NCBI GenBank assembly: GCA_022428185.1
Contig: JAKMCZ010000247.1
Location: forward strand, 1 to 5,796
Reading direction: 5' to 3'
Length of the DNA stretch: 5,796 nucleotides
Source of the DNA: Alphaproteobacteria bacterium
GTDB taxonomy: Bacteria; Pseudomonadota; Alphaproteobacteria; RS24
Below the pieces are notes generated by a model, which did no database searches, was not told where the DNA came from, and saw nothing but the letters and a program-made list of their open reading frames with translations. The position numbers and the translations under genes are program-made. This document shows, piece by piece, positions 1 to 5,665 of the stretch; positions within the stretch are counted from its first letter, which is position 1, and each line of letters starts with the position of its first letter.

Positions 1-660
1 ATGCACGACATCGGGTTTGATGAAATCAAGCAGACGCTGATAATGAGTGATGACCAGCATGCCGCGCTCAGGCGAGCGCAGCCCGTTGACGCCCTCGGCC
101 ACTGTTTTCAAAGCGTCGATATCAAGGCCGCTATCGGTCTCGTCGAGAATGGCAAGCTTCGGTTCCAGCATCGCCATTTGCAAAATCTCATTGCGCTTTT
201 TCTCGCCACCGGAAAAACCGACATTCAATTGGCGTTTCAGCATATCGTCATTCATGCCTAGCGCGCGCGACTTCTCTCGCGCCAGCCGAAGAAAACTCGC
301 CGCGTCCATTTCATCATCACCGCGCCCACGCCGAATAGCGTTCAGCGCGGTTTTCAAAAACGTCATATTGGTGACACCGGGGATTTCCAGTGGATATTGA
401 AAAGCCAAAAACAATCCCGCAATGGCGCGCGCTTCAGGCTCCATATCGGCCAGCGATTGCCCGTCAAACATCATGTCACCGGCGGTGACGTCATAGCCGT
501 CTTTGCCCGACAACACATAAGACAGGGTCGATTTGCCTGAGCCGTTAGGCCCCATAATCGCATGCACTTCGCCCGGCTGAACAGCCAGCGACAGGCCGTT
601 CAAAATCGGCTTATCGTCAATGCCCGCATGCAGATTATTGATTTCCAAAAGCGCACTCAT
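1..660 (-). CDS. sufC: SufC, Fe-S cluster assembly ATPase (3' end outside window)
   Basis: Cytosolic ABC-type ATPase of the SufBCD scaffold complex. ATP binding and hydrolysis by SufC drive the shape change in SufB-SufD that allows cluster assembly. I translated 220 codons, open to the left edge. They show Walker A GPNGSGKST (residues 37-45, Lys43), a Q-loop at Phe87-Gln88, signature FSGGEKKR (149-156), Walker B LAILDE ending in Glu174, D-loop SGLD (177-180) and the switch His206. These sit at a constant +3 offset from the known E. coli residues Lys40, Glu171 and His203. The family is about 250 residues long, so roughly 30 C-terminal residues are missing because of the window edge, not a mutation. 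The start ATG (660-658) overlaps the sufB stop as ATGA, and an AGGAAG Shine-Dalgarno sits 6 nt upstream inside sufB. This suggests translational coupling. Identification is near certain. Confidence 0.97.
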   Translation of the reverse strand, partial: MSALLEINNLHAGIDDKPILNGLSLAVQPGEVHAIMGPNGSGKSTLSYVLSGKDGYDVTAGDMMFDGQSLADMEPEARAIAGLFLAFQYPLEIPGVTNMTFLKTALNAIRRGRGDDEMDAASFLRLAREKSRALGMNDDMLKRQLNVGFSGGEKKRNEILQMAMLEPKLAILDETDSGLDIDALKTVAEGVNGLRSPERGMLVITHYQRLLDFIKPDVVH

Positions 661-2138
661 CCGACACTTCCTTCCAATGAAATACAAACCAGTTTTTGCG
701 CTTCAACGGCAAATTCCATCGGCAGGTTTTGTAAGACATCACGGCAAAACCCATTGACGATAAGCGCTACCGCTTCTTCCGGATCAAGCCCGCGTTGCTG
801 ACAGAAAAACAACTGATCATCGCTAATTTTAGAGGTCGTCGCCTCATGTTCCAGCACCGCAGAATGATTGCGCGCCTCAATATAAGGCACGGTATGGGCA
901 GCGCTTTTATCGCCAATCAGCAGACTGTCGCATTGGGTAAAATTACGCGCGCCCGTGGCTTTCGGATGCACATTCACCTGCCCGCGATAAGCGTTGGACG
1001 AGCGCCCCGCCGATATGCCTTTCGAGATGATGCGGCTCGACGTGTTCTTGCCCAAATGCAACATTTTCGTGCCGCTATCGACCTGCTGCATATTGTTTGA
1101 AATCGCGATGGAATAAAATTCACCGGAGCTATCATCGCCGCGCAAAATACAACTCGGATATTTCCACGTCACCGCCGAACCGGTTTCGACCTGTGTCCAG
1201 CTAATGCGCGCGCGCGCCTCGCGACAATCGCCGCGCTTGGTCACGAAATTATAAATTCCGCCCTTACCGTTTTCATCGCCCGGATACCAATTCTGCACGG
1301 TTGAATATTTTATCTCGGCATCTTCCAACGCCACCAATTCAACCACCGCCGCATGAAGCTGGTTTTCATCGCGCATTGGCGCGGTGCAACCCTCTAAATA
1401 GCTGACATAAGCGCCCTTATCGGCAATTACCAATGTGCGCTCAAACTGGCCGGTATTGGCCTCATTGATGCGGAAATAAGTCGACAGTTCCATCGGGCAT
1501 TTGACGCCCGGCGGGATATAGCAAAACGACCCGTCAGAAAAGACCGCTGAATTGAGCGCGGCAAAATAATTATCCGATTTCGGCACGACCGAGCCGAGAT
1601 ATTTCTTCACCAGCTCGGGATGCTCTTGCACCGCTTCGGAGAACGAGCAGAAAATAACGCCATCTTTTGCCAATTCTTCGCGAAACGTCGTGCCCACCGA
1701 CACGCTGTCAAACACCGCATCGACCGCGACTTTGCGAACTCCTGACAAAACCTCCTGCTCTTGCAGAGGAATACCCAGCTTCGCATAAGTTTCCAGCAAT
1801 TGCGGGTCAACTTCATCAAGGCTCTTCGGCCCGTCTTCCATCGATTTCGGCGCGGCGTAATAGCATAAATCCTGATAATCGATTTTCGGATAATCGACAT
1901 GCGCCCAATCCGGCTCGTCCATGCTTTTCCAACGCTCATAAGCGTCAAGCCTCCAATCAAGCAACCATTGCGGCTCTTCCTTTTTGGCTGAGATAAAGCG
2001 GACAATATCCTCGCTCAACCCATTGGGCACGCGGTCAACGTCAATCTCGGTGGTGAAGCCATATTTATAATGCTCACCGCCAAATTTGGCGACCTGCTCA
2101 ACCGTATTTTTATTAATCGATGCTTTTGCTTCGCTCAT
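657..2138 (-). CDS. sufB: SufB, Fe-S cluster scaffold subunit
   Basis: Scaffold subunit of the SufBC(2)D complex, which receives persulfide sulfur and builds the nascent cluster in the cytosol. It has 493 residues, against 495 in E. coli, and is colinear with that protein over nearly its whole length. The C-terminal beta-helix core is intact: Cys403 in NFTQCDS matches E. coli Cys405, Glu432 in LEHEATT matches Glu434 with His431 beside it, and Cys251 in LEGCTAP matches Cys254, the proposed sulfur entry point. The CxxCxxxC cluster near residue 100 of E. coli SufB is absent; here the segment after YYAAP is acidic and free of cysteine. The start is supported by a GGAG Shine-Dalgarno 6 nt upstream, inside the last codons of the desulfurase gene, from which it is separated by 3 bp. 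The stop overlaps the sufC start by 4 bp. Confidence 0.98.
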   Translation of the reverse strand: MSEAKASINKNTVEQVAKFGGEHYKYGFTTEIDVDRVPNGLSEDIVRFISAKKEEPQWLLDWRLDAYERWKSMDEPDWAHVDYPKIDYQDLCYYAAPKSMEDGPKSLDEVDPQLLETYAKLGIPLQEQEVLSGVRKVAVDAVFDSVSVGTTFREELAKDGVIFCSFSEAVQEHPELVKKYLGSVVPKSDNYFAALNSAVFSDGSFCYIPPGVKCPMELSTYFRINEANTGQFERTLVIADKGAYVSYLEGCTAPMRDENQLHAAVVELVALEDAEIKYSTVQNWYPGDENGKGGIYNFVTKRGDCREARARISWTQVETGSAVTWKYPSCILRGDDSSGEFYSIAISNNMQQVDSGTKMLHLGKNTSSRIISKGISAGRSSNAYRGQVNVHPKATGARNFTQCDSLLIGDKSAAHTVPYIEARNHSAVLEHEATTSKISDDQLFFCQQRGLDPEEAVALIVNGFCRDVLQNLPMEFAVEAQKLVCISLEGSVG

Positions 2139-2141
2139 ATC

Positions 2142-3269
2142 TTACTCCGCTGCCAGCGCGCGACCGGCCAGCTTGCTCCATTCCGCGATAAAATTATCCG
2201 TGTCCTTTGGTTGCGACTGCCAGCCCAAACTGACTCGCAACACACCCTTACTTATATGGGGTTCAACCTGCATGGCTGCGAGCACATGGCTGCGCGACAC
2301 CTTGCCGCTGGAGCAGGCCGAACCGGCGCTGACCGACACACCTGCCAAATCCAACGCCATAACCAATGTTTCCGAGTTCAATCCGGCCAGCGCAAAGCAG
2401 CTTGTATTTGCCAGTCGCTCGGTATTTTTGCCGAAAATGGCGACATCTGCATGCGCGCTCAACAATGCCGCCTCCATCGCATCGCGCTGTTTGGCGAGGG
2501 TTTGAAATGCCGGCATGTCACGCATGGCGGCGCGCGCGGCGGCGGCAAAGGCCGCAATGCCTGAGATGTTTTCTGAACCGGCGCGGCGACCAAGTTCTTG
2601 CCCACCGCCGATAAGTTGCGGCGGCACCACCACGGCGGGGCGTGTCACCAGCGCCCCAATGCCCATAGGCGCACCCAATTTATGACCCGACAGGCTGAGG
2701 GCATCGACGCCAAGCGCGAACAGATTTATCGTCATCTTGCCCGCCGCCTGCACCGCGTCACAAAACAACAGGCTGCCATGCGCCCGCGTCTTGGCGGAAA
2801 TCTCAGCCACCGGTTGAATAACACCGGTTTCATTATTCGCCAGCATCACGCAAACCAATGCGGGCGCGTCATCTTCAAGCGCTTTATCAAGCGCTGCCAT
2901 ATCCAGCAGACCATTTTCGTCGACCGGTAATTCTTCAACGTCAAGGCCGCTTTTATGCGCGGCAGACAACACCGCACTATGCTCTATCGCGCTTACCAGA
3001 ATACGCGTCACCTCTCCGCCAGCCGCTTGACGAAGGCCGAGCGCCAAATTGCACGCCTCTGTGCCTCCCGAGGTGAAAATCACCGTCTCAGCCGGTGCGC
3101 CAACCAAAGCGGCAATATCAGCGCGCGCTTCTTCCACCAGCGCACGCGCTTTACGCCCTTCTTCATGCACTGAAGACGGGTTGCCGATATCCAGCGCCGC
3201 CAGCAGCGCGTCGCGTGCTTCGGGTCGCAAGGGGGCAGTCGCGTTATAATCTAAGTAAGTGCGGCTCAT
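2142..3269 (-). CDS. Cysteine desulfurase, NifS/IscS type (group I)
   Basis: PLP enzyme that turns L-cysteine into alanine and leaves a persulfide on its catalytic cysteine, here presumably for SufB. It has 375 residues. Visible residues are His97 stacking on PLP, Asn146 in NNETG, Asp171 and Gln174 contacting the cofactor, the Schiff-base Lys197 in SGHKLG, and catalytic Cys319 in SACSSGK. The ACSSG loop places it in group I (NifS/IscS), not group II SufS. The segment RRAGSENISG (228-237) resembles NifS-like proteins more than canonical IscS. The C-terminus is also about 29 residues shorter than E. coli IscS, whose tail binds IscU. No iscU, sufU or sufE is in the window. Its ATG overlaps the iscR stop as ATGA, with a GGAGG Shine-Dalgarno 7 nt upstream. 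A NifS-type gene between iscR and sufB is a familiar alphaproteobacterial arrangement. I leave the symbol blank because databases name it variously. Confidence 0.95.
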   Translation of the reverse strand: MSRTYLDYNATAPLRPEARDALLAALDIGNPSSVHEEGRKARALVEEARADIAALVGAPAETVIFTSGGTEACNLALGLRQAAGGEVTRILVSAIEHSAVLSAAHKSGLDVEELPVDENGLLDMAALDKALEDDAPALVCVMLANNETGVIQPVAEISAKTRAHGSLLFCDAVQAAGKMTINLFALGVDALSLSGHKLGAPMGIGALVTRPAVVVPPQLIGGGQELGRRAGSENISGIAAFAAAARAAMRDMPAFQTLAKQRDAMEAALLSAHADVAIFGKNTERLANTSCFALAGLNSETLVMALDLAGVSVSAGSACSSGKVSRSHVLAAMQVEPHISKGVLRVSLGWQSQPKDTDNFIAEWSKLAGRALAAE

Positions 3270-3706
3270 TCAGCAGCCTCCAGCACTTGCGGCATACGTC
3301 CATCAACCAAATCGTCGAGCGAGATGGAATTCAAGAAAGTATGGATTGTGCCGCCCAGATGAGCCCATAAATCATGCGTCAGGCAACGTCCGCTTTTTTT
3401 CAGGCAGCCCGCCGCTGACCCGCAGCGCGTCACTTCAACCGGTTCATCAACGGCGCGAATAACATCGCCAATACGAATGGCATCTAATGGTGCGGCCAGC
3501 AAATAGCCGCCCATTTTACCGCGTCGGCTTTCGACCAAATCAGCACGGCGTAAATCGCCGAAAATCTGCTCTAAATAGTTGAGCGAGATTTCCTGGCGCG
3601 CGCTTATGTCGGCCAAACTAATCGGGGCATCTGCCCCTTTTTTTGCCTGTTGTGCCATATCAGCCATAGCCATGACCGCATAACGGCCTCTTGTCGAGAT
3701 CTTCAT
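3266..3706 (-). CDS. iscR: IscR, Rrf2-family [2Fe-2S] transcriptional regulator
   Basis: DNA-binding sensor of Fe-S cluster status and first gene of the suf operon. It has 146 residues. The N-terminal winged helix-turn-helix begins MKISTRGRYAVMAMADMA, and the recognition helix SLNYLEQIF carries Glu46, matching E. coli IscR Glu43, which tunes DNA specificity when the cluster is absent. The wing RRGKMGGYLL follows. The cluster ligand set is complete: Cys95, Cys101, Cys108 and His111 in a C-x5-C-x6-C-x2-H pattern; E. coli has C-x5-C-x5-C-x2-H. This argues for a true IscR, not a different Rrf2 protein such as NsrR or CymR. The C-terminal tail is about 16 residues shorter than in E. coli. The start is supported by an AGAAGG Shine-Dalgarno 10 nt upstream. 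The stop overlaps the desulfurase start. A Type 1-like IscR operator in its own promoter suggests negative autoregulation. Confidence 0.96.
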   Translation of the reverse strand: MKISTRGRYAVMAMADMAQQAKKGADAPISLADISARQEISLNYLEQIFGDLRRADLVESRRGKMGGYLLAAPLDAIRIGDVIRAVDEPVEVTRCGSAAGCLKKSGRCLTHDLWAHLGGTIHTFLNSISLDDLVDGRMPQVLEAAE

Positions 3707-3732
3707 ACTTCTCTAACCTTCTGAATTATATA

Positions 3733-3760
3733 ATGTTTTACGAATTTCCTTGCAAAACAT
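3733..3760 (-). repeat. Inverted repeat in the iscR leader
   Basis: ATGTTTT and AAAACAT form a perfect 7-bp inverted repeat. In the minus-strand RNA it extends to 9 pairs (arms 3760-3752 and 3741-3733) through one G-U wobble and one C-G pair, leaving a 10-nt loop. It lies between the predicted transcription start and the iscR Shine-Dalgarno. The stem is AU-rich and lacks a following U-tract, so it is not a convincing terminator. It could be an operator for a second regulator, a leader hairpin, or chance in AT-rich DNA. Confidence 0.4.
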
Positions 3761-3779
3761 CGGTGCTTTTCGCTATCAC
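3750..3779 (+). promoter_or_regulatory. Weak candidate promoter for the alpha/beta hydrolase
   Basis: On the plus strand, TTGCAA (3750-3755), 18 bp, then TATCAC (3774-3779, 4 of 6 to TATAAT) is the best-spaced pair upstream of the hydrolase gene. It predicts a start near 3786, so the IscR box would lie in the 5' leader. An isolated TATAGT at 3799-3804 is a better -10 but has no acceptable -35. This is a weak call. Confidence 0.28.
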
Positions 3780-3796
3780 ATGCCAATCTTATCTTG

Positions 3797-3825
3797 GATA
3801 TAGTTAATCCGACCATTTTAGTCAA
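3797..3825 (-). promoter_or_regulatory. Sigma-70-like promoter of the iscR-suf operon
   Basis: On the minus strand, TTGACT (3825-3820, 5 of 6 to TTGACA) is followed after exactly 17 bp by TATATC (3802-3797, 4 of 6 to TATAAT). The predicted transcription start is near 3790, which would give a leader of about 84 nt before iscR. The overlapping IscR operator strengthens the call. The start site is inferred, not measured. Confidence 0.72.
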
Positions 3826-3829
3826 GATT
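3805..3829 (-). promoter_or_regulatory. Putative Type 1 IscR operator
   Basis: The minus-strand core TTGACTAAAATGGTCGG is an imperfect palindrome with half-sites TTGACTA and TGGTCGG. Compared by eye with the published E. coli Type 1 consensus ATASYYGACTRWWWYAGTCRRSTAT, 19 of 25 positions agree, and the central GACT-N5-GTC is preserved. It covers the -35 element and most of the spacer of the operon promoter. Bound [2Fe-2S]-IscR would block RNA polymerase and repress the operon when clusters are plentiful. That the box is used here is inference from the intact IscR encoded next to it. Confidence 0.75.
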
Positions 3830-3849
3830 AAGCGTTGTGGGAGCGCCCT

Positions 3850-4497
3850 ATGCCTGAAGTGATTTTCAACGGACCTGAGGGGCGGCTGGAAGGCCGTTTT
3901 GCGCAGAATAAGGAACCCGGTGCGCCGATTGCCATGATTTTGCATCCATTGCCGCAACTTGGCGGCAATATGAACAATCCGGTCACCTATCAGCTCTATC
4001 ACCAGTTTGCCAATCGCGGCTTTTCGGTGTTGCGCTTCAACTTTCGTGGTGTCGGACGCAGTCAGGGCGAATTTGATGAGGGCATTGGCGAATTATCTGA
4101 TGCTGCCGCTGCCCTAGATTGGCTGCAAAGCCTGAGCGTCGATGCACGACAATGTTGGATTGCCGGATACAGTTTCGGTGCGTGGATTGGCATGCAGCTT
4201 TTAATGCGACGACCGGAAATTTCAGGTTTCATTTCCATTGCCCCGCCTGCCAATTTTTATGATTTTACCTTCCTCGCCCCATGCCCGGCCAGTGGCTTGA
4301 TTGTGCATGGCGATGCCGACCGTATTGTGCCGAAAGAAGACACGGTGAAATTGGTTGAACGTCTGCAAACACAAAAAGGCATCACCATTGATTATACGCC
4401 GCTTAAAAACGCCAATCATTTTTTCGATAAAGATATGAAGACGCTCGACCAAACGGTCGGCACTTATCTTGACCGCCGTATTGAAGAAATCGGCTAG
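3850..4497 (+). CDS. Small alpha/beta hydrolase, substrate unknown
   Basis: Predicted cytosolic serine hydrolase of 215 residues; it resembles the family annotated as predicted alpha/beta superfamily hydrolases (COG2945 type). The fold signals run in order: strand plus HPLPQLGGNMNNP (32-44), which probably forms the oxyanion region, then FNFRGVGRSQG (63-73), and the nucleophile elbow GYSFG with Ser108. The acid is probably Asp157 in HGDADRIVP, and His190 in NANHFF completes the triad. I see no signal peptide or membrane segment. I chose ATG 3850 because a GGGAG Shine-Dalgarno (3839-3843) sits 6 nt upstream. An in-frame TTG at 3835 would add five residues but would place that Shine-Dalgarno inside the gene. 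The gene is divergent from iscR, with the IscR box ending 21 nt before its start codon, and it converges on anmK with overlapping stop codons. The fold is sure; the reaction is not known to me. Confidence 0.9.
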   Translation: MPEVIFNGPEGRLEGRFAQNKEPGAPIAMILHPLPQLGGNMNNPVTYQLYHQFANRGFSVLRFNFRGVGRSQGEFDEGIGELSDAAAALDWLQSLSVDARQCWIAGYSFGAWIGMQLLMRRPEISGFISIAPPANFYDFTFLAPCPASGLIVHGDADRIVPKEDTVKLVERLQTQKGITIDYTPLKNANHFFDKDMKTLDQTVGTYLDRRIEEIG

Positions 4498-5594
4498 CTG
4501 CCTGCCCGATATAATTCACCACCCGAGCACGGCGCACGGACTGCCGTTGTTTCCGGCCGCGATAGCGGCAAGCCTTTGACCGCGCGCATCGCCAACCAAG
4601 CAAATGCCTGCGCCTCCAAACTATCACCGCGCCACCCAAGACTATCGCAATCGACCAACTTAATATCGCAACGCGCTGCCAGCATGGCGCATAGCGTCGG
4701 GTTATGACGCCCGCCGCCGCATAAAATAAGCTGCTCTGGCAACTGCGGACAACATGCCAGCCCGCGCGCCACAGCAGAGGCAGAAAAAGCGGTCAGGGTC
4801 GCCGCGCCGTCTTCGGGGCTGAGCCGGTTCACCGCCTCGGTCGGGAAAGACAATCGATCAAGCGATTTGGGCGGTAGTCGGTCGAAATAATCATGCGCCA
4901 AAAGCATATCCAGCACGCTTTCATCGACCGTGCCACGCGCAGCCAATGCGCCGTCTTGGTCGAAAGGATTGCCGGTTTTGGCTTTCACCCAATCATCGAG
5001 CAGCGCATTAGCCGGACCGGTATCAAAAGCCAGAATGGCATCGCCCGCACCCAGCCATGTCATGTTTGCGACACCGCCGAGATTAAGCACCGCTTGCGGG
5101 CGCGCATCGCCAATCAGCGCGGCATGATAAAGCGGTGCCAACGGCGCACCCTGCCCGCCTGCCGCCATATCAGCGAGGCGAAACTGACCGACAACATCAA
5201 TCGACAGCGCCTCAGCCAATGCCTGCCCGTCGCCGATTTGTAGGGTGAACCCCTCATCGGGCCGATGGATTATCGTTTGGCCGTGAAAGCCGATAAGGTC
5301 AATTGCATCATCAGGCGTGAGAAAATTTTGCACTGCTTCGATATGCGTTTTTGTTACCGCCGCCTCGGCTTCGACTAATAAGCCTGACCGGCGCTGCTTT
5401 AATGCAGTCGTGTCGCGCGTTGCAACATCGTCCAGCACGGCGCGCAATAAGCGTCTTGTTTCGGCGCTATACGGCACAAAGCCATCACGCGAAAATTCAA
5501 TTCTCTGTTCGCCATCGGTTTGCATCACCGCAAGGTCAATGCCGTCCAGCGACGTGCCGCTCATCAATCCCAAAACCGATTTAATCGCGCTCAT
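4494..5594 (-). CDS. anmK: Anhydro-N-acetylmuramic acid kinase
   Basis: Cytosolic kinase of cell-wall recycling. It uses ATP to open the 1,6-anhydro ring of anhydro-MurNAc and phosphorylate it, giving MurNAc-6-phosphate. It has 366 residues; E. coli AnmK has 369. The family's actin-like ATPase motifs are all present: GLMSGTSLDGID (9-20) for phosphate binding, FHGQTI (103-108), GGQGAPLAP (146-154), LNLGGVANMT (170-179), FDTGPAN (190-196) with Asp191 as the likely catalytic base, CGGGRHNPT (292-300), and the C-terminal LEAQAFAWLA (326-335). The start ATG (5594-5592) is preceded by a modest AGGG 7 nt upstream. I see no strong promoter in the 71-bp spacer shared with tyrS. The next pathway enzyme, MurQ, is not in the window. 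The stop codon overlaps that of the convergent hydrolase gene. Confidence 0.97.
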   Translation of the reverse strand: MSAIKSVLGLMSGTSLDGIDLAVMQTDGEQRIEFSRDGFVPYSAETRRLLRAVLDDVATRDTTALKQRRSGLLVEAEAAVTKTHIEAVQNFLTPDDAIDLIGFHGQTIIHRPDEGFTLQIGDGQALAEALSIDVVGQFRLADMAAGGQGAPLAPLYHAALIGDARPQAVLNLGGVANMTWLGAGDAILAFDTGPANALLDDWVKAKTGNPFDQDGALAARGTVDESVLDMLLAHDYFDRLPPKSLDRLSFPTEAVNRLSPEDGAATLTAFSASAVARGLACCPQLPEQLILCGGGRHNPTLCAMLAARCDIKLVDCDSLGWRGDSLEAQAFAWLAMRAVKGLPLSRPETTAVRAPCSGGELYRAGS

Positions 5595-5665
5595 TATCCG
5601 ACCCTAAATGCCTGCCCTTATTGCCGCCTTGATTTATTCTGGCGCATTGCGTAACAGTTTTCGCC
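5595..5665. other. anmK-tyrS divergent intergenic region
   Basis: This 71-bp spacer must hold the start signals of both genes. For tyrS the best candidate I see is TTGATT (5629-5634), 17 bp, then TAACAG (5652-5657, only 3 of 6 to TATAAT). It would start transcription at or next to the ATG. No clear -35/-10 pair is visible for anmK. I see no inverted repeat or other recognisable regulatory element. Confidence 0.3.

Noticed and set aside
1..261. Plus-strand open frame antisense to sufC
   Set aside because: It lies fully opposite the well-conserved sufC, has no family resemblance, and its apparent start is simply the window edge.
1607..2005. 132-codon minus-strand open frame inside sufB in another frame
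   Set aside because: Out-of-frame reading of sufB, Arg/Ser/Trp-rich and without family features.
2070..2564. 164-codon plus-strand open frame opposite the desulfurase and the sufB start
   Set aside because: A shadow of the conserved minus-strand genes: low-complexity Arg/Ala/His-rich translation, no recognisable motif and no ribosome-binding site.
3727..3755. Second minus-strand promoter, TTGCAA - 17 bp - TATATA
   Set aside because: Spacing is good, but transcription would start near 3720, within the iscR Shine-Dalgarno (3722-3717). The AT-rich inverted repeat explains part of the similarity. It is possible but not supported.
3735..3770. Type 2 (apo-IscR) binding site in the iscR leader
   Set aside because: A GTTTTGCA segment loosely recalls the Type 2 consensus, but the flanking C-rich and G-rich half-sites do not line up.
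3835..3849. Alternative TTG start for the hydrolase, five codons upstream
   Set aside because: The GGGAG Shine-Dalgarno at 3839-3843 is ideally spaced for ATG 3850 and would be inside the gene if TTG were used.
3703..4002. 99-codon minus-strand open frame spanning the control region and the hydrolase start
   Set aside because: It would cross the iscR promoter and IscR box and run antisense to the hydrolase. Its translation looks random, and the operon start is well explained by iscR.
4890..5250. Plus-strand open frames opposite anmK
   Set aside because: They are antisense to the conserved motifs of anmK and their translations have no coherent features.
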